A stretch of 64,000 bases of DNA, taken from NCBI GenBank assembly GCA_027487945.1, contig JAIYCQ010000017.1:1-64000 (forward strand), given 5' to 3'. Source of the stretch: Caulobacteraceae bacterium. Lineage in GTDB: Bacteria; Pseudomonadota; Alphaproteobacteria; Caulobacterales; Caulobacteraceae. Shown one piece after another: positions 1-11,208 of the stretch. The notes under the pieces are model-generated. The model had not been told where the DNA came from and ran no database searches. It saw only the letters and a list, made by a program, of their open reading frames with translations. A program made the position numbers and the translations under genes. Position 1 is the stretch's first letter, and each line of letters starts with the position of its first letter.

Positions 1-1
1 G

Positions 2-1819
2 AAGGCCCGCGAAGGGGTGATGGAGTTCCTGCTCATCAACCACCCGCTGGACTGCCCGATCTGCGACCAGGGCGGCGAGTGCGACCTGCAGGACCAGGCC
101 ATGGGCTATGGCCGCGACGACAGCCGCTACGACGAGAACAAGCGCGCCGTCGAAGAGAAGGAAATGGGTCCGGTCATCAAGACCGTGATGACCCGCTGCA
201 TCCAGTGCACCCGCTGCGTCCGCTTCATCACCGAAGTGGCCGGCGTGCCGGACATCGGCCTTATCTCGCGCGGCGAAGACGTTGAAATCACGACCTATCT
301 CGGCAAAGCCGTGGCGTCGGAACTGTCGGGCAACGTCAACGACCTCTGCCCGGTCGGCGCCCTGACCCACAAGCCCTGGACGTTCCAGTACCGTCCCTGG
401 GAGCTGAAGAAGACCCAGAGCATCGACGTCATGGACGCCATGGGCGCCGCCATCCGCGTCGACAGCCGCGGCGCCCAGGTGCTGCGCGCCCTGCCGCGGG
501 TCAATGAGGACATCAACGAGGAGTGGCTGAGCGACAAGAGCCGCTACGCCGTCGACGGCCTCAGCCGCCAGCGCCTCGACCGTCCCTATGTGCGGGTGAA
601 CGGCAAGCTGGCCCCCGCCACATGGGGCGAGGCGTTCGCCGCCGTCGCCGCGAAGATCAAGGCCACGACGCCCGACCGCGTCGGCGTCATCGCCGGCGAC
701 TTGCAGGACGCCGAGTCGATGAAGGCCGCCCTCGACCTGTTCGGGTCGCTGGGCGTGACGAACCTGGACTGCCGCCAGGACGGCGTGGCGCTCGGCGCCG
801 GGCCGCGCGAGAGCTGGCTGTTCAACTCGACCCTGGCCGGGATCGAGGACGCCGACGTCGTGCTGCTGGTCGGGACCAACCCGCGCCTCGAGGCGCCGGT
901 GTTCAACACCCGCCTGCGCAAGCAGTGGATCGCCGGCAAGACCCGCATCGGCGTCATCGGCGACAATGCCGATCTGACCTACGACTACGACTACCTGGGC
1001 GCGGGCGGTCAGACGCTGGCGGGCCTGGCCAAGAGCAAGTCCGACTTCGTGAAGGCCTTCAAGGCCGCCGAGCGTCCCGCGATCATCGTGGGGCAGGGCG
1101 CCCTGACCGGCCCTGGCGGCGCGGCGGTGCTAAAGGCGCTTGCCGGGCTGGCCAAGACCTTCGGCGTCGTCCGCGACGGCTGGAACGGCTGGAACGTGCT
1201 GCACACGGCGGCGGCCCGCGTCGGCGGCCTGGACCTGGGCTTCATCCCGGGCGAGGGCGGCAAGACGGCGCTGGAGATGGTCAAGCCGGGCGCGCTGGAC
1301 GTGCTGCTCCTGCTCGGCGCCGACGAGATCGAGGCCTCGGCCTCGGGCGCCTTCACCGTCTACCTCGGCAGCCACGGCGACCGCGGCGCGCACAACGCCG
1401 ATGTCATCCTGCCCGGCGCCGCCTACACCGAGAAGAACGGCCTCTACGTCAACACCGAGGGCCGGGTGCAGATGGGCGAGCGGGCCGTGTTCCCCAAGGG
1501 CGAAGCCCGCGAGGACTGGGCCATCCTGCGCGCCCTCAGCGACTATCTGGACGCGCGGCTGCCCTACGACAGCCTCGACCAGCTGCGCCTGAAGCTGTTC
1601 GCCGACCATCCGACCTTCGGCCAGATCGACTTCGCGCCGGGCTCGGTCCCGACGGCGTTCGACCTGTCGGGCCTTGGCGGGGCCGGCGAGGTGGGCGAGA
1701 CGCCCTTCGCCAGCGCCGTGACGGCCTTCCACCTGACCAACCCGATCGCGCGCGCCAGCGTGACGATGGCCGAATGCGCCGCCGTCGCCTCCGGCGCCGC
1801 CAAGATGGCCGCGGAGTAG
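2..1819 (+). CDS. nuoG: NADH-quinone oxidoreductase subunit G (5' partial)
   Basis: Subunit G of respiratory complex I, the peripheral-arm iron-sulfur subunit that passes electrons from NADH toward quinone. The gene is cut by the left window edge; the frame is open from base 2, where [10 protein letters not shown] matches the interior of the family, so the N-terminal 2Fe-2S part is missing. Visible are the His/Cys cluster region ([15 protein letters not shown]), a second cysteine set ([12 protein letters not shown]) and CPVGAL, followed by the long molybdopterin-oxidoreductase-like domain. It lies 4 nt before nuoH in a continuous nuo operon. The product call is firm; only the start is unknown. 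Confidence 0.97.
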   Translation, partial: KAREGVMEFLLINHPLDCPICDQGGECDLQDQAMGYGRDDSRYDENKRAVEEKEMGPVIKTVMTRCIQCTRCVRFITEVAGVPDIGLISRGEDVEITTYLGKAVASELSGNVNDLCPVGALTHKPWTFQYRPWELKKTQSIDVMDAMGAAIRVDSRGAQVLRALPRVNEDINEEWLSDKSRYAVDGLSRQRLDRPYVRVNGKLAPATWGEAFAAVAAKIKATTPDRVGVIAGDLQDAESMKAALDLFGSLGVTNLDCRQDGVALGAGPRESWLFNSTLAGIEDADVVLLVGTNPRLEAPVFNTRLRKQWIAGKTRIGVIGDNADLTYDYDYLGAGGQTLAGLAKSKSDFVKAFKAAERPAIIVGQGALTGPGGAAVLKALAGLAKTFGVVRDGWNGWNVLHTAAARVGGLDLGFIPGEGGKTALEMVKPGALDVLLLLGADEIEASASGAFTVYLGSHGDRGAHNADVILPGAAYTEKNGLYVNTEGRVQMGERAVFPKGEAREDWAILRALSDYLDARLPYDSLDQLRLKLFADHPTFGQIDFAPGSVPTAFDLSGLGGAGEVGETPFASAVTAFHLTNPIARASVTMAECAAVASGAAKMAAE

Positions 1820-1823
1820 CCCG

Positions 1824-2894
1824 GTGACCGACGCCTCCACCTCTCCCTGGCTCTGGTTTGGTCTGGCCCTCGGTCAGATCCTGCTGATCGTCGTCTTCCT
1901 GCTGATCTCGATCGCCTTCCTGCTGCTGGCCGACCGCAAGATCTGGGCGGGCGTGCAGATGCGCAAAGGGCCCAACGTGGTCGGGCCGTTCGGCCTGCTG
2001 CAGTCCTTCGCCGACCTGCTGAAGTTCATCCTCAAGGAGCTGGTCATCCCGGCCGGCGCCGACAAGTTCGTCTTTCTGCTGGCTCCGATCATCACCGTCA
2101 CCCTGGCCCTGGCGGGCTGGGGCGTGATCCCGCTGGCCCCCGGCTGGGTGATCTCCGACATCAACGTCGGCGTCCTCTATCTGCTCGCGATGAGCTCCCT
2201 TGGCGTCTACGGCATCATCATGGGCGGCTGGGCTTCGAACTCGAAGTACCCCTTCCTCGGCAGCCTGCGCTCGGCGGCGCAGATGGTGTCCTACGAGGTC
2301 TCCATCGGCTTCGTGATCATCACCGTCATCCTGCTGGCCGGGACGATGAACCTGACCGAGCTGGTCGAGAAGCAGTCCGGCTGGTTCTGGAACTGGAACG
2401 TGTTCGGCGGCGGCCTCGCCAACCTGCCGATCGCGCTGGTGATGATCCCGATGATGGTCATCTTCTACATCTCGGCCCTGGCCGAGACGAACCGGCCGCC
2501 GTTCGACCTTCCCGAAGCCGAGTCCGAGCTCGTGGCCGGCTACCAGGTCGAGTACAGCGCTGCGCCCTACCTGCTGTTCATGCTCGGGGAGTACGTCTCC
2601 ATCGTGCTGATGTGCGCGATGATCTCCATCCTGTTCTTCGGCGGCTGGAACCCCGGCTTCCCGACGGACTTCATGGCGACCTGGGCCCCGACGCTGCAGA
2701 GCTTCGTGCTGCTGCTGGTGTTCAGCGCCAAGGTGGTCTTCTGGTTCTTCATGTTCGCCATGGCCAAGGCCATCGTGCCCCGCTACCGCTACGACCAGCT
2801 GATGCGGCTGGGCTGGAAGGTGTTCCTGCCCACCTCGCTCGTCGGGGTGTTCCTGGTCGCCGGCTACAAGGTCTTCCAGAAGGTGTACCTGTAA
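1824..2894 (+). CDS. nuoH: NADH-quinone oxidoreductase subunit H
   Basis: Membrane subunit at the junction of the peripheral and membrane arms of complex I, forming part of the quinone-binding chamber. The 356-residue protein has multiple hydrophobic segments and the conserved motif [20 protein letters not shown] starting near residue 221. A GTG start is chosen, 4 nt after the nuoG stop; MTDAS then leads into the first transmembrane helix. Its stop overlaps the ATG of the small lipoprotein gene that follows (TAATG). Confidence 0.97.
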   Translation: MTDASTSPWLWFGLALGQILLIVVFLLISIAFLLLADRKIWAGVQMRKGPNVVGPFGLLQSFADLLKFILKELVIPAGADKFVFLLAPIITVTLALAGWGVIPLAPGWVISDINVGVLYLLAMSSLGVYGIIMGGWASNSKYPFLGSLRSAAQMVSYEVSIGFVIITVILLAGTMNLTELVEKQSGWFWNWNVFGGGLANLPIALVMIPMMVIFYISALAETNRPPFDLPEAESELVAGYQVEYSAAPYLLFMLGEYVSIVLMCAMISILFFGGWNPGFPTDFMATWAPTLQSFVLLLVFSAKVVFWFFMFAMAKAIVPRYRYDQLMRLGWKVFLPTSLVGVFLVAGYKVFQKVYL

Positions 2895-3133
2895 TGCGCA
2901 TCGCCGCGCCGCTTCTGATCGCGCTCGGCCTTGCCGCCTGCGCCACGACCGAGAGCGGGGTCTCGACCTACACGCTCGGCCGGGGCCTGGTGAACTATGA
3001 CGCCATGGTCCGGGCCAAGGCTGAGTGCGCCACGGCCGGCGGCGAGGTGCGTCCCAAGGGCGTCCAGGGCGAGGATCCCGCCCAGATGTCCAACTACGTC
3101 TGTTTCATCCCCAACAAGGCGGCCCAACCATGA
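2894..3133 (+). CDS. Small lipoprotein inserted in the nuo operon
   Basis: A 79-residue protein of unknown function. It begins with a short signal peptide ending in a lipobox-like LGLAAC, so it is probably a lipoprotein with Cys at about residue 16. The mature part is soluble, with two further cysteines (AECATAGG and NYVCFIP) that could form a disulfide. It shares one base with the nuoH stop and its own stop overlaps the nuoI ATG, so it is translationally embedded between nuoH and nuoI. A link to complex I is inferred only from this position. Confidence 0.8.
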   Translation: MRIAAPLLIALGLAACATTESGVSTYTLGRGLVNYDAMVRAKAECATAGGEVRPKGVQGEDPAQMSNYVCFIPNKAAQP

Positions 3134-3621
3134 TGCAGCGCATCGGACAGGCCCTGAAGGGCGCGGCGCTTCTCGAATTCGGCGGCGCCTTCGTTCTGGC
3201 CATGCAGTACATGATCGCTCCCAAGAAGACGGTCATCTACCCGAACGAACGCAACCCGCAGTCGCCCCGCTTCCGGGGCGAGCATGCCCTGCGCCGCTAT
3301 CCCTCCGGGGAGGAGCGCTGCATCGCCTGCAAGCTGTGCGAGGCCGTGTGTCCCGCCCAGGCCATCTACATCGAGGCCGAGCCCCGTGAGGACGGCAGCC
3401 GCCGCACCACGCGCTACGACATCGACATGGTGAAGTGCATCTACTGCGGCCTGTGCCAGGAGGCCTGCCCGGTGGACGCCATCGTCGAGGGCCCGAACAC
3501 CGAGTTCGCCACCGAGACGCGTGAAGAGCTCTATTACGACAAGGCGCGGCTGCTGGATAACGGCGACCGCTGGGAACGCGAAATCGCGAAGAATCTGGAA
3601 CTGGACGCCGCCTACCGATAA
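3130..3621 (+). CDS. nuoI: NADH-quinone oxidoreductase subunit I
   Basis: Ferredoxin-like subunit carrying two 4Fe-4S clusters that relay electrons toward the quinone site. The 163-residue protein has two CxxCxxCxxxCP motifs, [12 protein letters not shown] from about residue 64 and [12 protein letters not shown] from about residue 103. The start is one of two adjacent ATG codons (3130 or 3133); the first overlaps the stop of the preceding lipoprotein gene. Upstream in-frame codons belong to the lipoprotein region in another frame and are not used. nuoJ follows after 48 nt. Confidence 0.97.
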   Translation: MMQRIGQALKGAALLEFGGAFVLAMQYMIAPKKTVIYPNERNPQSPRFRGEHALRRYPSGEERCIACKLCEAVCPAQAIYIEAEPREDGSRRTTRYDIDMVKCIYCGLCQEACPVDAIVEGPNTEFATETREELYYDKARLLDNGDRWEREIAKNLELDAAYR

Positions 3622-3669
3622 GGGAGGCGCGCGATTCACCGGTCCGTTTGAGAGGGGTAAGGGGCCCAC

Positions 3670-4287
3670 ATGGCTCTGCAGGCGATAGCCTTCTATCTGA
3701 TGGCGACAGTGACGATCCTGGCGGGTCTCGCGGTCGTCTTCGCGCGCAACCCGGTTCACTCCGTGCTGTTCCTGATCACGGCCTTCTTCAGCGCCGCAGG
3801 ACTGTTCGTGCTGATGGGCGCCGAGTTCATCGCCATGCTGCTGATCGTCGTCTACGTCGGCGCGGTGGCGGTGCTGTTCCTGTTCGTCGTCATGATGCTC
3901 GACGTCGACTTCAGCCAGTTGCGCGAGGGTTTCGCCCGCTACCTGCCCATCGGGCTGCTGGTGGCCGGGGTGTTGACCATCGAGATGGTGATCATCGCGA
4001 TCAACGTGGCGCTGCACGGCGCCGCGTCGAAGAACGCGACCCCGCAGGCTTCGCTGCCCGATGTCAGCAACGCCGAGACCATCGGCCGGGTGCTGTACAC
4101 CGACTACGTCTACATCTTCCAGGCGGCCGGCCTGGTGCTGCTGGTCGCCATGATCGGCGCGATCGTCCTGACCCTGCGCCACAAGGCGGGGATCAAGCGC
4201 CAGAGCATCCCGGCCCAGAACGCGCGGACGCCCAAGACCGGCATGACCATCGTCGACATCAAACCGGGTGAGGGGATCAGCGAATGA
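3670..4287 (+). CDS. nuoJ: NADH-quinone oxidoreductase subunit J
   Basis: Small membrane-arm subunit of complex I, 205 residues, with about five hydrophobic segments ([59 protein letters not shown] and two later ones). The [29 protein letters not shown] stretch is characteristic of the family. The last 4 nt overlap nuoK (ATGA), implying coupled translation. The extended hydrophilic C-terminal tail after residue 175 is ordinary for alphaproteobacteria. Confidence 0.96.
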   Translation: MALQAIAFYLMATVTILAGLAVVFARNPVHSVLFLITAFFSAAGLFVLMGAEFIAMLLIVVYVGAVAVLFLFVVMMLDVDFSQLREGFARYLPIGLLVAGVLTIEMVIIAINVALHGAASKNATPQASLPDVSNAETIGRVLYTDYVYIFQAAGLVLLVAMIGAIVLTLRHKAGIKRQSIPAQNARTPKTGMTIVDIKPGEGISE

Positions 4288-4589
4288 TCGGTCTGACGCA
4301 CTACCTCACGGTCGCCGCCATCCTGTTCACGATCGGCGTCTTCGGCATCTTCGTGAACCGCAAGAACGTCATCGTCATCCTGATGAGCATCGAGCTGATC
4401 CTGCTGGCGGTGAACATCAACCTGGTGGCCTTCAGCGCCTTCCTGCACGACGTGGTCGGGCAGATCTTCGCGATGTTCGTTCTGACCGTCGCCGCGGCCG
4501 AAGCCGCCGTCGGCCTGGCCATCCTGGTGACCTTCTTCCGCAACCGCGGCGATATCGCCGTGGACGACGCCTCCGTGATGAAGGGCTGA
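4284..4589 (+). CDS. nuoK: NADH-quinone oxidoreductase subunit K
   Basis: Membrane-arm proton-translocating subunit of complex I related to MrpC, 101 residues, the usual family length. It has three transmembrane helices with the conserved buried acidic residues in the [17 protein letters not shown] segment and in the [17 protein letters not shown] segment. It starts within the nuoJ stop (ATGA overlap) and is followed after 4 nt by nuoL. Confidence 0.97.
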   Translation: MIGLTHYLTVAAILFTIGVFGIFVNRKNVIVILMSIELILLAVNINLVAFSAFLHDVVGQIFAMFVLTVAAAEAAVGLAILVTFFRNRGDIAVDDASVMKG

Positions 4590-4593
4590 CCCG

Positions 4594-6657
4594 TTGCAAC
4601 AGCTCGTCACCCTGCTCGTCTTCGCCCCGCTGGTCGGGGCGATCATCGCCGGCCTCTTCGGCCGCCGGATCGGCAACATCGCCTCCCAGTCGGTGACCAC
4701 CGGCCTGCTCTTGCTGGCCTGCGGGCTCAGCTGGTACACCTTCGGCCAGTGGACCTGGGGCCATATGGAGCCCTTCACGGTCGCGGTCGCGCCGTTCATC
4801 ACCATCGGCGACTTCCAGTCGGCCTGGTCGATCCGCATCGACGGCCTGTCGGCGGTCATGCTGGTGGTCGTGACCACCGTCTCGGCGCTCGTGCACCTCT
4901 ACAGCTGGGGGTACATGTCCGAGGACGACAGCCGGCCGCGCTTCTTTGCCTATCTGTCGCTGTTCACCTTCGCCATGCTGGCGCTGGTCACCGCCGCCGA
5001 CTTCATGCAGCTGTTTTTCGGCTGGGAAGGGGTGGGGCTGGCGTCCTATCTGCTGATCGGCTTCTGGTTCAAGAAGCCGACGGCCAACGCCGCCTCGATC
5101 AAGGCCTTCGTGGTCAACCGGGTCGGCGACTTCGGCTTCGCGCTGGGCATCATGACGGTGTTCTGGGCCTTCGGGACCATCCAGTTCGCCGAGCTCTTCC
5201 CGCTGATCGCCGCCGGCGCCGGCAAGACCTGGAGCTTCATCGGCCAGGACTGGCCGCTGATCGACCTGGCCTGCGTGCTGCTGTTCATCGGCGCCATGGG
5301 CAAGTCGGCGCAGTTCTTCCTGCACACCTGGCTGCCGGACGCCATGGAGGGCCCGACCCCGGTGTCGGCGCTGATCCACGCGGCGACCATGGTCACCGCC
5401 GGCGTCTACATGGTCTGCCTGCTCTCGCCGATGTTCGAGTATGCGCCCGTCGCCAAGCAGATCGTGACCCTTGTCGGCGCGGTCACCGCCCTGTTCGCCG
5501 CCACGGTCGGCCTGGCCCAGAACGACATCAAGCGCGTCATCGCCTACTCGACCTGCTCGCAGCTGGGCTACATGTTCTTCGCCGCCGGCGTGGGCGCCTA
5601 CGAGGCGGCCATGTTCCACCTGTTCACCCACGCCTTCTTCAAGGCGCTGCTGTTCCTGGGCGCCGGCTCGGTGATCCACGGCATGCACCACGAGCAGGAC
5701 ATGCGACGCATGGGCGCGCTCTGGAAGTACCTGCCGTTCACCTATGCGGTCATGACCATCGGCACGATCGCCATCACCGGCGTCGGCATTCCGGGCGTCG
5801 GCGGCTTCGCGGGCTTCTACTCCAAGGACACCATTATCGAGGCGGCGTTCGCGGCCAGCGAGCACAACGGCTTTGCGCTGTTCGCCTTCGTCATCGGCAT
5901 CTTCGCCGCCGGCCTGACCGCCTTCTACAGCTGGCGCCTCGCCTTCATGACCTTCCACGGGACGGCCAAGTGGGGCGCAGACGCGCATCACGCCGATGAC
6001 CATGGTCACGACGCGCACGCCGCGCCGGCCGCGCATGACGACCACGCGCAAGACGCCCACCACGACGATCACGGCCACGGCCATGACCACAAGCCGCACG
6101 AGAGCCCGCTGGTCATGCTGATCCCGCTGGCCGTGCTGGCTGTCGGGGCGATCGCGGCCGGCTTCGTCTTCGTCGAGTTCTTCGTGGGTCACCACGAGAA
6201 CGAGTTCTGGCGCGGGGCCATCTTCTCGGCCGCCGACAACCACGTCCTGCACGAGGCGCACAATGTGCCGACCTGGGTGAAGTGGGCGCCGCTGGTGGTC
6301 TCGACCCTCGGCCTGCTGGTTGCGGTCTGGGTCTACCTGCTCAACGAGGGCATGGGCGCGCGTCTGGCCGCCCGCCGCGGGCCGCTGTGGACCTTCCTCT
6401 ACAACAAGTGGTTCTTCGACGAGCTGTACGAGGCCACCTTTGTCCGCGCCGCCCGCTTCCTGGGCGACGTGTTCTGGAAGGTCGGGGACCAGAAGATCAT
6501 CGACGGCATGGGTCCGGACGGCGTCGCCGCCGTGTCCCGCGCGGTCGGCAAGCGGACGGGGCAGCTTCAGACCGGCTACGTCTATCACTATGCGTTCGTG
6601 ATGCTGCTCGGCGTGGCCGGGTTGCTCTCCTACGCGCTGTACCAATGGTCTCGGTGA
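4594..6657 (+). CDS. nuoL: NADH-quinone oxidoreductase subunit L, with a His-rich loop
   Basis: Largest antiporter-like, proton-pumping subunit of complex I, 687 residues. Family hallmarks include [45 protein letters not shown] and a long C-terminal amphipathic extension. A TTG start 4 nt after nuoK is the only sensible start. Unusual is a loop at about residues 461 to 505 containing 14 His and 10 Asp, between two hydrophobic regions; it could bind metal ions. The rest of the protein looks normal and the reading frame is intact. Confidence 0.96.
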   Translation: MQQLVTLLVFAPLVGAIIAGLFGRRIGNIASQSVTTGLLLLACGLSWYTFGQWTWGHMEPFTVAVAPFITIGDFQSAWSIRIDGLSAVMLVVVTTVSALVHLYSWGYMSEDDSRPRFFAYLSLFTFAMLALVTAADFMQLFFGWEGVGLASYLLIGFWFKKPTANAASIKAFVVNRVGDFGFALGIMTVFWAFGTIQFAELFPLIAAGAGKTWSFIGQDWPLIDLACVLLFIGAMGKSAQFFLHTWLPDAMEGPTPVSALIHAATMVTAGVYMVCLLSPMFEYAPVAKQIVTLVGAVTALFAATVGLAQNDIKRVIAYSTCSQLGYMFFAAGVGAYEAAMFHLFTHAFFKALLFLGAGSVIHGMHHEQDMRRMGALWKYLPFTYAVMTIGTIAITGVGIPGVGGFAGFYSKDTIIEAAFAASEHNGFALFAFVIGIFAAGLTAFYSWRLAFMTFHGTAKWGADAHHADDHGHDAHAAPAAHDDHAQDAHHDDHGHGHDHKPHESPLVMLIPLAVLAVGAIAAGFVFVEFFVGHHENEFWRGAIFSAADNHVLHEAHNVPTWVKWAPLVVSTLGLLVAVWVYLLNEGMGARLAARRGPLWTFLYNKWFFDELYEATFVRAARFLGDVFWKVGDQKIIDGMGPDGVAAVSRAVGKRTGQLQTGYVYHYAFVMLLGVAGLLSYALYQWSR

Positions 6658-6673
6658 GGGGCACGCCAGGATC

Positions 6674-8158
6674 ATGACCGGAATTCTCTCCCTCATCACC
6701 TTCCTGCCTCTGGCCGGGGTCGCCGCGATCCTGCTGCTGAAGGTCCTCGGCCAGAGCGGCGAGCGCGCCGACGGCGCCGCCCGCTGGATCGCCCTGGTCA
6801 CCACCCTGGCGACCTTCGCGCTGTCGATCCTGCTGACCATGCGGTTCGATACGGCCAACCCGGGCTTCCAGTTCGTGGAAGAGATCCCGTGGTTCGCGGG
6901 GCTAAGCTACCGCATGGGCGTGGACGGCATCTCCGTGCTGTTCGTGCTGCTGACGGCCTTCCTGCTGCCGATCTGCGTCGTCGCCAGCTGGAAGAGCGTC
7001 GACAAGCGCGTCCAGGAATACATGATCGCCTTCCTGGTCCTGGAGACCCTGGTGATCGGCGTGTTCTGCGCGCTGGACCTGATCCTGTTCTACCTGTTCT
7101 TCGAGGCCGGCCTGGTCCCGATGTTCCTGATCATCGGCATCTGGGGCGGCAAGAACCGGGTCTACGCGGCCTACAAGTTCTTCCTCTACACCCTGCTCGG
7201 GTCCGTCCTGATGCTGGCCGCGGTGCTGGCGATGATCGGCGTGGCGGGCACCAGCTCGATCCCCGAACTGATGCAGTATAAGTTCGCCGACTGGCTGCAG
7301 CCTTGGCTGTGGGTGGCCTTCTTCGCCAGCTTCGCGGTGAAGATGCCGATGTGGCCGGTGCACACCTGGCTGCCGGACGCCCACGTCGAGGCCCCGACCG
7401 CCGGTTCGGTCATCCTGGCGGGGATCCTGCTGAAGATGGGCGGCTACGGCTTCATGCGCTTCAGCCTGCCGATGTTCCCGGACGCCAGCACGATGTTCGC
7501 GCCCCTGGTCTTCGCCCTGTCGGCCATCGCCATCGTCTACACCTCGCTGGTCGCCTTCCGTCAGACCGACATCAAGAAGCTGATCGCCTACTCGTCCGTG
7601 GCGCACATGGGCTTCGTGACCATGGGCATCTTCAGCGGCAACGTGCAGGGCGAGCAGGGCGCCATCTTCCAGATGCTGAGCCACGGGGTGATCTCCGGCG
7701 CGCTCTTCCTCTGCGTCGGCGTCGTCTATGACCGCATGCACACCCGCGAGATCGCCTTCTACGGCGGCCTTGTGAACCGCATGCCCTGGTACGCTGCCGT
7801 GTTCATGCTGTTCACCATGGGCAACGTGGGCCTGCCGGGCACCAGCGGCTTCGTCGGCGAGATCCTGACCCTGACCGGGGTCTACAAGGCCTCGACCTGG
7901 ACGGCGCTGGTGGCCAGCACCGGTGTGATCCTGTCGGCCGTCTACGCCCTGTCCCTCTATCGCCGCGTCGTGTTCGGCGAGATGACCAATCCGGCCCTGG
8001 CCCAGATCAGCGATCTGGACCGCCGCGAGGTGCTGATCTTCGCGCCGCTGATCGTCTCGACCCTGTACCTGGGCTTCCAGCCCGACGTTGTCTTCAACAT
8101 CACCGGCGCGTCCGTCGAGGCGCTGGTCGGCGCCTGGCGCGCTGCTGTGGCCGGGTGA
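6674..8158 (+). CDS. nuoM: NADH-quinone oxidoreductase subunit M
   Basis: Second antiporter-like proton-pumping subunit of complex I, 494 residues, with about 14 hydrophobic helices. Conserved family segments are seen: [60 protein letters not shown] and [19 protein letters not shown]. It begins 16 nt after nuoL and ends 7 nt before the nuoN ATG. Nothing unusual. Confidence 0.97.
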   Translation: MTGILSLITFLPLAGVAAILLLKVLGQSGERADGAARWIALVTTLATFALSILLTMRFDTANPGFQFVEEIPWFAGLSYRMGVDGISVLFVLLTAFLLPICVVASWKSVDKRVQEYMIAFLVLETLVIGVFCALDLILFYLFFEAGLVPMFLIIGIWGGKNRVYAAYKFFLYTLLGSVLMLAAVLAMIGVAGTSSIPELMQYKFADWLQPWLWVAFFASFAVKMPMWPVHTWLPDAHVEAPTAGSVILAGILLKMGGYGFMRFSLPMFPDASTMFAPLVFALSAIAIVYTSLVAFRQTDIKKLIAYSSVAHMGFVTMGIFSGNVQGEQGAIFQMLSHGVISGALFLCVGVVYDRMHTREIAFYGGLVNRMPWYAAVFMLFTMGNVGLPGTSGFVGEILTLTGVYKASTWTALVASTGVILSAVYALSLYRRVVFGEMTNPALAQISDLDRREVLIFAPLIVSTLYLGFQPDVVFNITGASVEALVGAWRAAVAG

Positions 8159-8165
8159 GCCGCCG

Positions 8166-9587
8166 ATGACCCACGCTAACCTCTCGCTGGTCGGCCCCGA
8201 GATCATCCTCGCGGGCTCCGCGCTCATCCTCCTCGTCGTCGGCGCCTTCCGCGGCAAGGGCGGAGTCGTGTTCAACGGCCTGTCGGTCCTGGCCCTGCTC
8301 GCCGCCGCCGTCGCGGCGGTGGTCGGTCCTCAGGGCCGGGGCTTCGCAGGCGGCGTGATCGTCGACGACCTGTCCACCTTCGCCAAGGTCGCCATCTACC
8401 TGGCCAGCGCCGTGTCGCTCGTCCTGGCGGACCGCTGGCTGGCCCGACGCGGCGACAGCAAGTTCGAGCTGCCGGTGCTGGTTATCCTGGCCGCGCTCGG
8501 CATGGGCGTCATGGTTTCGGCCGGCGACCTGATTTCGCTCTACATCGGCGTTGAGCTGCACTCGCTGGCGCTCTATGTGCTCGCCGCCTTCCGCCGCGAC
8601 GACGCGAAGTCGTCGGAAGCGGGCCTGAAGTACTTCGTGCTCGGCGCGCTGTCGTCGGGCCTGCTGCTCTACGGCGCCTCGCTGATCTACGGCTTCGCGG
8701 GCTCGACCCAGTTCGACGTTATCGCCGGCGCGGTGAACGACGGCGCCGGGCAGGGCATCCTCTTCGGCCTGGTCTTCCTGATCTGCGGCCTGGCGTTCAA
8801 GGTCTCGGCCGCGCCGTTCCATATGTGGACGCCGGACGTCTATGAGGGCGCTCCGACGCCGATGGTCGGCTTCTTCGCCGCCGCGCCCAAGCTGGCCGCC
8901 ATGGTGCTTCTGGCCCGGGTGCTGCAGGAAGGCTTCGGCGGCGCCGTTGCGCAGTGGCAGCAGGTTGTCCTGGCCATCGCGCTGCTGTCGGTGTTCGTCG
9001 GCGCCTTCGCGGGCCTGGCCCAGAAGAACCTCAAGCGCCTGTGGGCCTACAGCTCGATCGCCAACATCGGCTACGCCCTGGTGGGCCTGGCCGCCGGCGG
9101 CGAGGCGGGCGTCCAGGCCATGCTGATGTTCATGGTGCTCTACATGGTCGACGTCACCGGCTTCTTCGCCTGCCTGACCGCGCTGCAGCGCGACGGTCGG
9201 TCGATGGAGACGATCGACGACATGGCGGGCCTGTTCAAGGAGAAGCCCGGCCTCGCCCTGGCGATGACGGCCTTTTCGCTGTCGGCGCTCGGCCTTCCCC
9301 CGCTCAGCGGCTTCTTCGCCAAGTTCTACGTCTTCAAGGCGGCGATCGACGCGGGCCTGGCCTGGGCGGCGATCCTGGCGCTGGTCGGTTCGGTCGTGGC
9401 GGCCTTCTACTACCTGCGCCTGATCAAGGTGATGTGGTTCGACGCGGCGCCGGGCGCGGTGGAGGCTCCGGCCTTCAGCGCCCGCACCATCGCCATCGGC
9501 GCTGCGCTGTTCTCCTTCCCGGTCGGCCTGGTCGCCCTGGTCTGGCTGGATCCGGTTTCGCGGGCCGCCGCGGCCGCCTTCGGTTGA
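8166..9587 (+). CDS. nuoN: NADH-quinone oxidoreductase subunit N
   Basis: Third antiporter-like proton-pumping subunit and last gene of the nuo operon, 473 residues. The start at MTHANLSLVGPEIIL is preferred because the frame upstream reads through the end of nuoM and does not look like NuoN. Conserved features are ISLYIGVELHSLALYVLAAF, KYFVLGALSSGLLLYGASLIYG, FHMWTPDVYEGAPTPMVGFFA and PLSGFFAKFYVF. The birA gene starts 16 nt downstream and may be cotranscribed. Confidence 0.96.
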   Translation: MTHANLSLVGPEIILAGSALILLVVGAFRGKGGVVFNGLSVLALLAAAVAAVVGPQGRGFAGGVIVDDLSTFAKVAIYLASAVSLVLADRWLARRGDSKFELPVLVILAALGMGVMVSAGDLISLYIGVELHSLALYVLAAFRRDDAKSSEAGLKYFVLGALSSGLLLYGASLIYGFAGSTQFDVIAGAVNDGAGQGILFGLVFLICGLAFKVSAAPFHMWTPDVYEGAPTPMVGFFAAAPKLAAMVLLARVLQEGFGGAVAQWQQVVLAIALLSVFVGAFAGLAQKNLKRLWAYSSIANIGYALVGLAAGGEAGVQAMLMFMVLYMVDVTGFFACLTALQRDGRSMETIDDMAGLFKEKPGLALAMTAFSLSALGLPPLSGFFAKFYVFKAAIDAGLAWAAILALVGSVVAAFYYLRLIKVMWFDAAPGAVEAPAFSARTIAIGAALFSFPVGLVALVWLDPVSRAAAAAFG

Positions 9588-9603
9588 CGCGGGCCGTCGC
9601 CGG

Positions 9604-10341
9604 TTGACGCCGTTCGAGATCATCGTCTTCGACGAGATCGACTCCACCAACGCCGAGGCGGCGCGCCGCGCCGCCCGGGGCGAAGTCTGGCCCGTCTGCC
9701 TGGTCGGTCTTCGCCAGACGGCGGGCCGCGGCCGGCGGGGGCGGGCGTGGGAGACGGCCAGCGGCAATCTGGCCGCCACCTTCCTGTTCACGTCCGATCG
9801 GCCGCTGTCGGAGATCGCGCAGCTGTCCTTTGTCGCCGCCCTGGCGTCGGCCGAGGTCATCGACCGCTACGTGCCGCCGTCGCTGGTCTCCCTGAAGTGG
9901 CCGAACGATCCGATGGTCGCCGGGATCAAGACCGGCGGCATCCTGCTGGAGTCGGGTCAGGTCCAGGGCTGGCCGACCTGGGTCGCTGTCGGCATCGGCA
10001 TCAACCTGGCCTGGTCGCCTCAGCAGTCCGAGCGGCCGGCGACCAATCTCGCCGCCCACAGGCCCGGCGGCGCACCCAACGTTCTGGAAGCGGTCGAGCA
10101 GCTTCGCGCGGCGTTTCAGCGGGGGCTGGCGACCTGGACCCAGGGGGGCTTTGCGCCCGTCGCCCAGGCCTGGACGGCGCGGGCCCACGGCCTGGGCGAG
10201 CCCTGCGTCGCCCGTCTGACGGACGAGACGGTGGAGGGCGTGGCCGAGGGCCTCGATCCCGACGGCGCGCTGCGTCTGCGCTTGCCAGACGGTATGCTGC
10301 GGCGCATCACCGCCGGCGACGTCTTTTTCGGCGGATCGTAG
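9604..10341 (+). CDS. birA: Biotin--[acetyl-CoA-carboxylase] ligase, catalytic domain only
   Basis: Attaches biotin to the carrier domain of acetyl-CoA carboxylase and related enzymes through biotinyl-AMP. The 245-residue protein has the biotin/ATP motif TAGRGRRGRAW near residue 40 and SLKWPNDP near residue 99, followed by GIKTGGILLE. It lacks the N-terminal winged-helix DNA-binding domain of E. coli BirA, so it should be an enzyme and not a repressor. The start is TTG, only 16 nt after nuoN; no ATG or GTG near the domain edge fits better. coaX follows after 84 nt. Confidence 0.93.
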   Translation: MTPFEIIVFDEIDSTNAEAARRAARGEVWPVCLVGLRQTAGRGRRGRAWETASGNLAATFLFTSDRPLSEIAQLSFVAALASAEVIDRYVPPSLVSLKWPNDPMVAGIKTGGILLESGQVQGWPTWVAVGIGINLAWSPQQSERPATNLAAHRPGGAPNVLEAVEQLRAAFQRGLATWTQGGFAPVAQAWTARAHGLGEPCVARLTDETVEGVAEGLDPDGALRLRLPDGMLRRITAGDVFFGGS

Positions 10342-10425
10342 CGGATGGCCCAGCCAGATGTGGTTCGATCCGCCTCATCCTATCGTGTCGGTTCGGCTTT
10401 GCCGAACCGGTGGGGAGCTTTCTGA

Positions 10426-11208
10426 ATGCTGCTGGCGATCGAGCAGGGCAATACCAACACGCTGTTTGCCGTCCATGACGGCAAGGACTGGATCGCCCAG
10501 TGGCGCAGCGCCACCGAGAGCACCCGCACGGCCGACGAGTACGCCGTCTGGCTGTCGCAGCTGCTCGAGATGAACCGTCTGAGCCTGAAGCTGCTGACCG
10601 GCTGCATCATCTCCAGTGTCGTACCGCAGTCGATCTTCAACCTTCGCAACCTGTCGCGCCGCTACCTGAACGTCGAACCGCTGATCATCGGCGAGAACGC
10701 GGACCTGGGCATCGATGTGCGTATCGACAAGCCGTCCGAGGCCGGGGCCGACCGGCTGGTCAACGCCATCGGCGCCCATATCGTCTATCCGGGTCCGCTC
10801 GTGGTCATCGACAGCGGTACGGCGACCACCTTCGACATCGTGGCGGCCGACGGCGGGTTCGAGGGCGGCATCATCGCGCCTGGCATCAACCTGTCCATGC
10901 AGGCGCTGCACGACGCGGCCGCCAAGCTGCCGCGCATCGCCATCCAGCGGCCCGAGCGCAACCGCGTCGTCGGCACCGACACCGTCACCGCCATGCAGTC
11001 CGGGGTCTTCTGGGGCTACATCAGCCTCATCGAGGGGCTGATCAGCAAGATCAAGGCGGAACGGGGCGAGCATCTGACCGTTGTCGCGACCGGCGGCGTC
11101 GTCTCGCTGTTCGAGGACGCCACCACCATGATTGACCACTACGATCCCGACCTGACTATCCGCGGTCTGCTCGAGATCCATCGCCGCAACCAGCGGCTGG
11201 CGACCTGA
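10426..11208 (+). CDS. coaX: Type III pantothenate kinase
   Basis: Phosphorylates pantothenate in the first step of coenzyme A synthesis. The 260-residue protein has the N-terminal phosphate-binding motif EQGNTNT, central [12 protein letters not shown], the DSGTATTFD motif and [12 protein letters not shown]. The N-terminal acidic residue is Glu where many CoaX proteins have Asp, an acidic substitution I think is common in this lineage. It shares one base with the RNase J start (TGATG), so the two genes are probably coupled. Confidence 0.95.
   Translation: MLLAIEQGNTNTLFAVHDGKDWIAQWRSATESTRTADEYAVWLSQLLEMNRLSLKLLTGCIISSVVPQSIFNLRNLSRRYLNVEPLIIGENADLGIDVRIDKPSEAGADRLVNAIGAHIVYPGPLVVIDSGTATTFDIVAADGGFEGGIIAPGINLSMQALHDAAAKLPRIAIQRPERNRVVGTDTVTAMQSGVFWGYISLIEGLISKIKAERGEHLTVVATGGVVSLFEDATTMIDHYDPDLTIRGLLEIHRRNQRLAT

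Noticed and set aside
4432..6858. Long minus-strand open frame opposite nuoL
   Set aside because: Shadow of nuoL with compositionally biased, domain-free translation.
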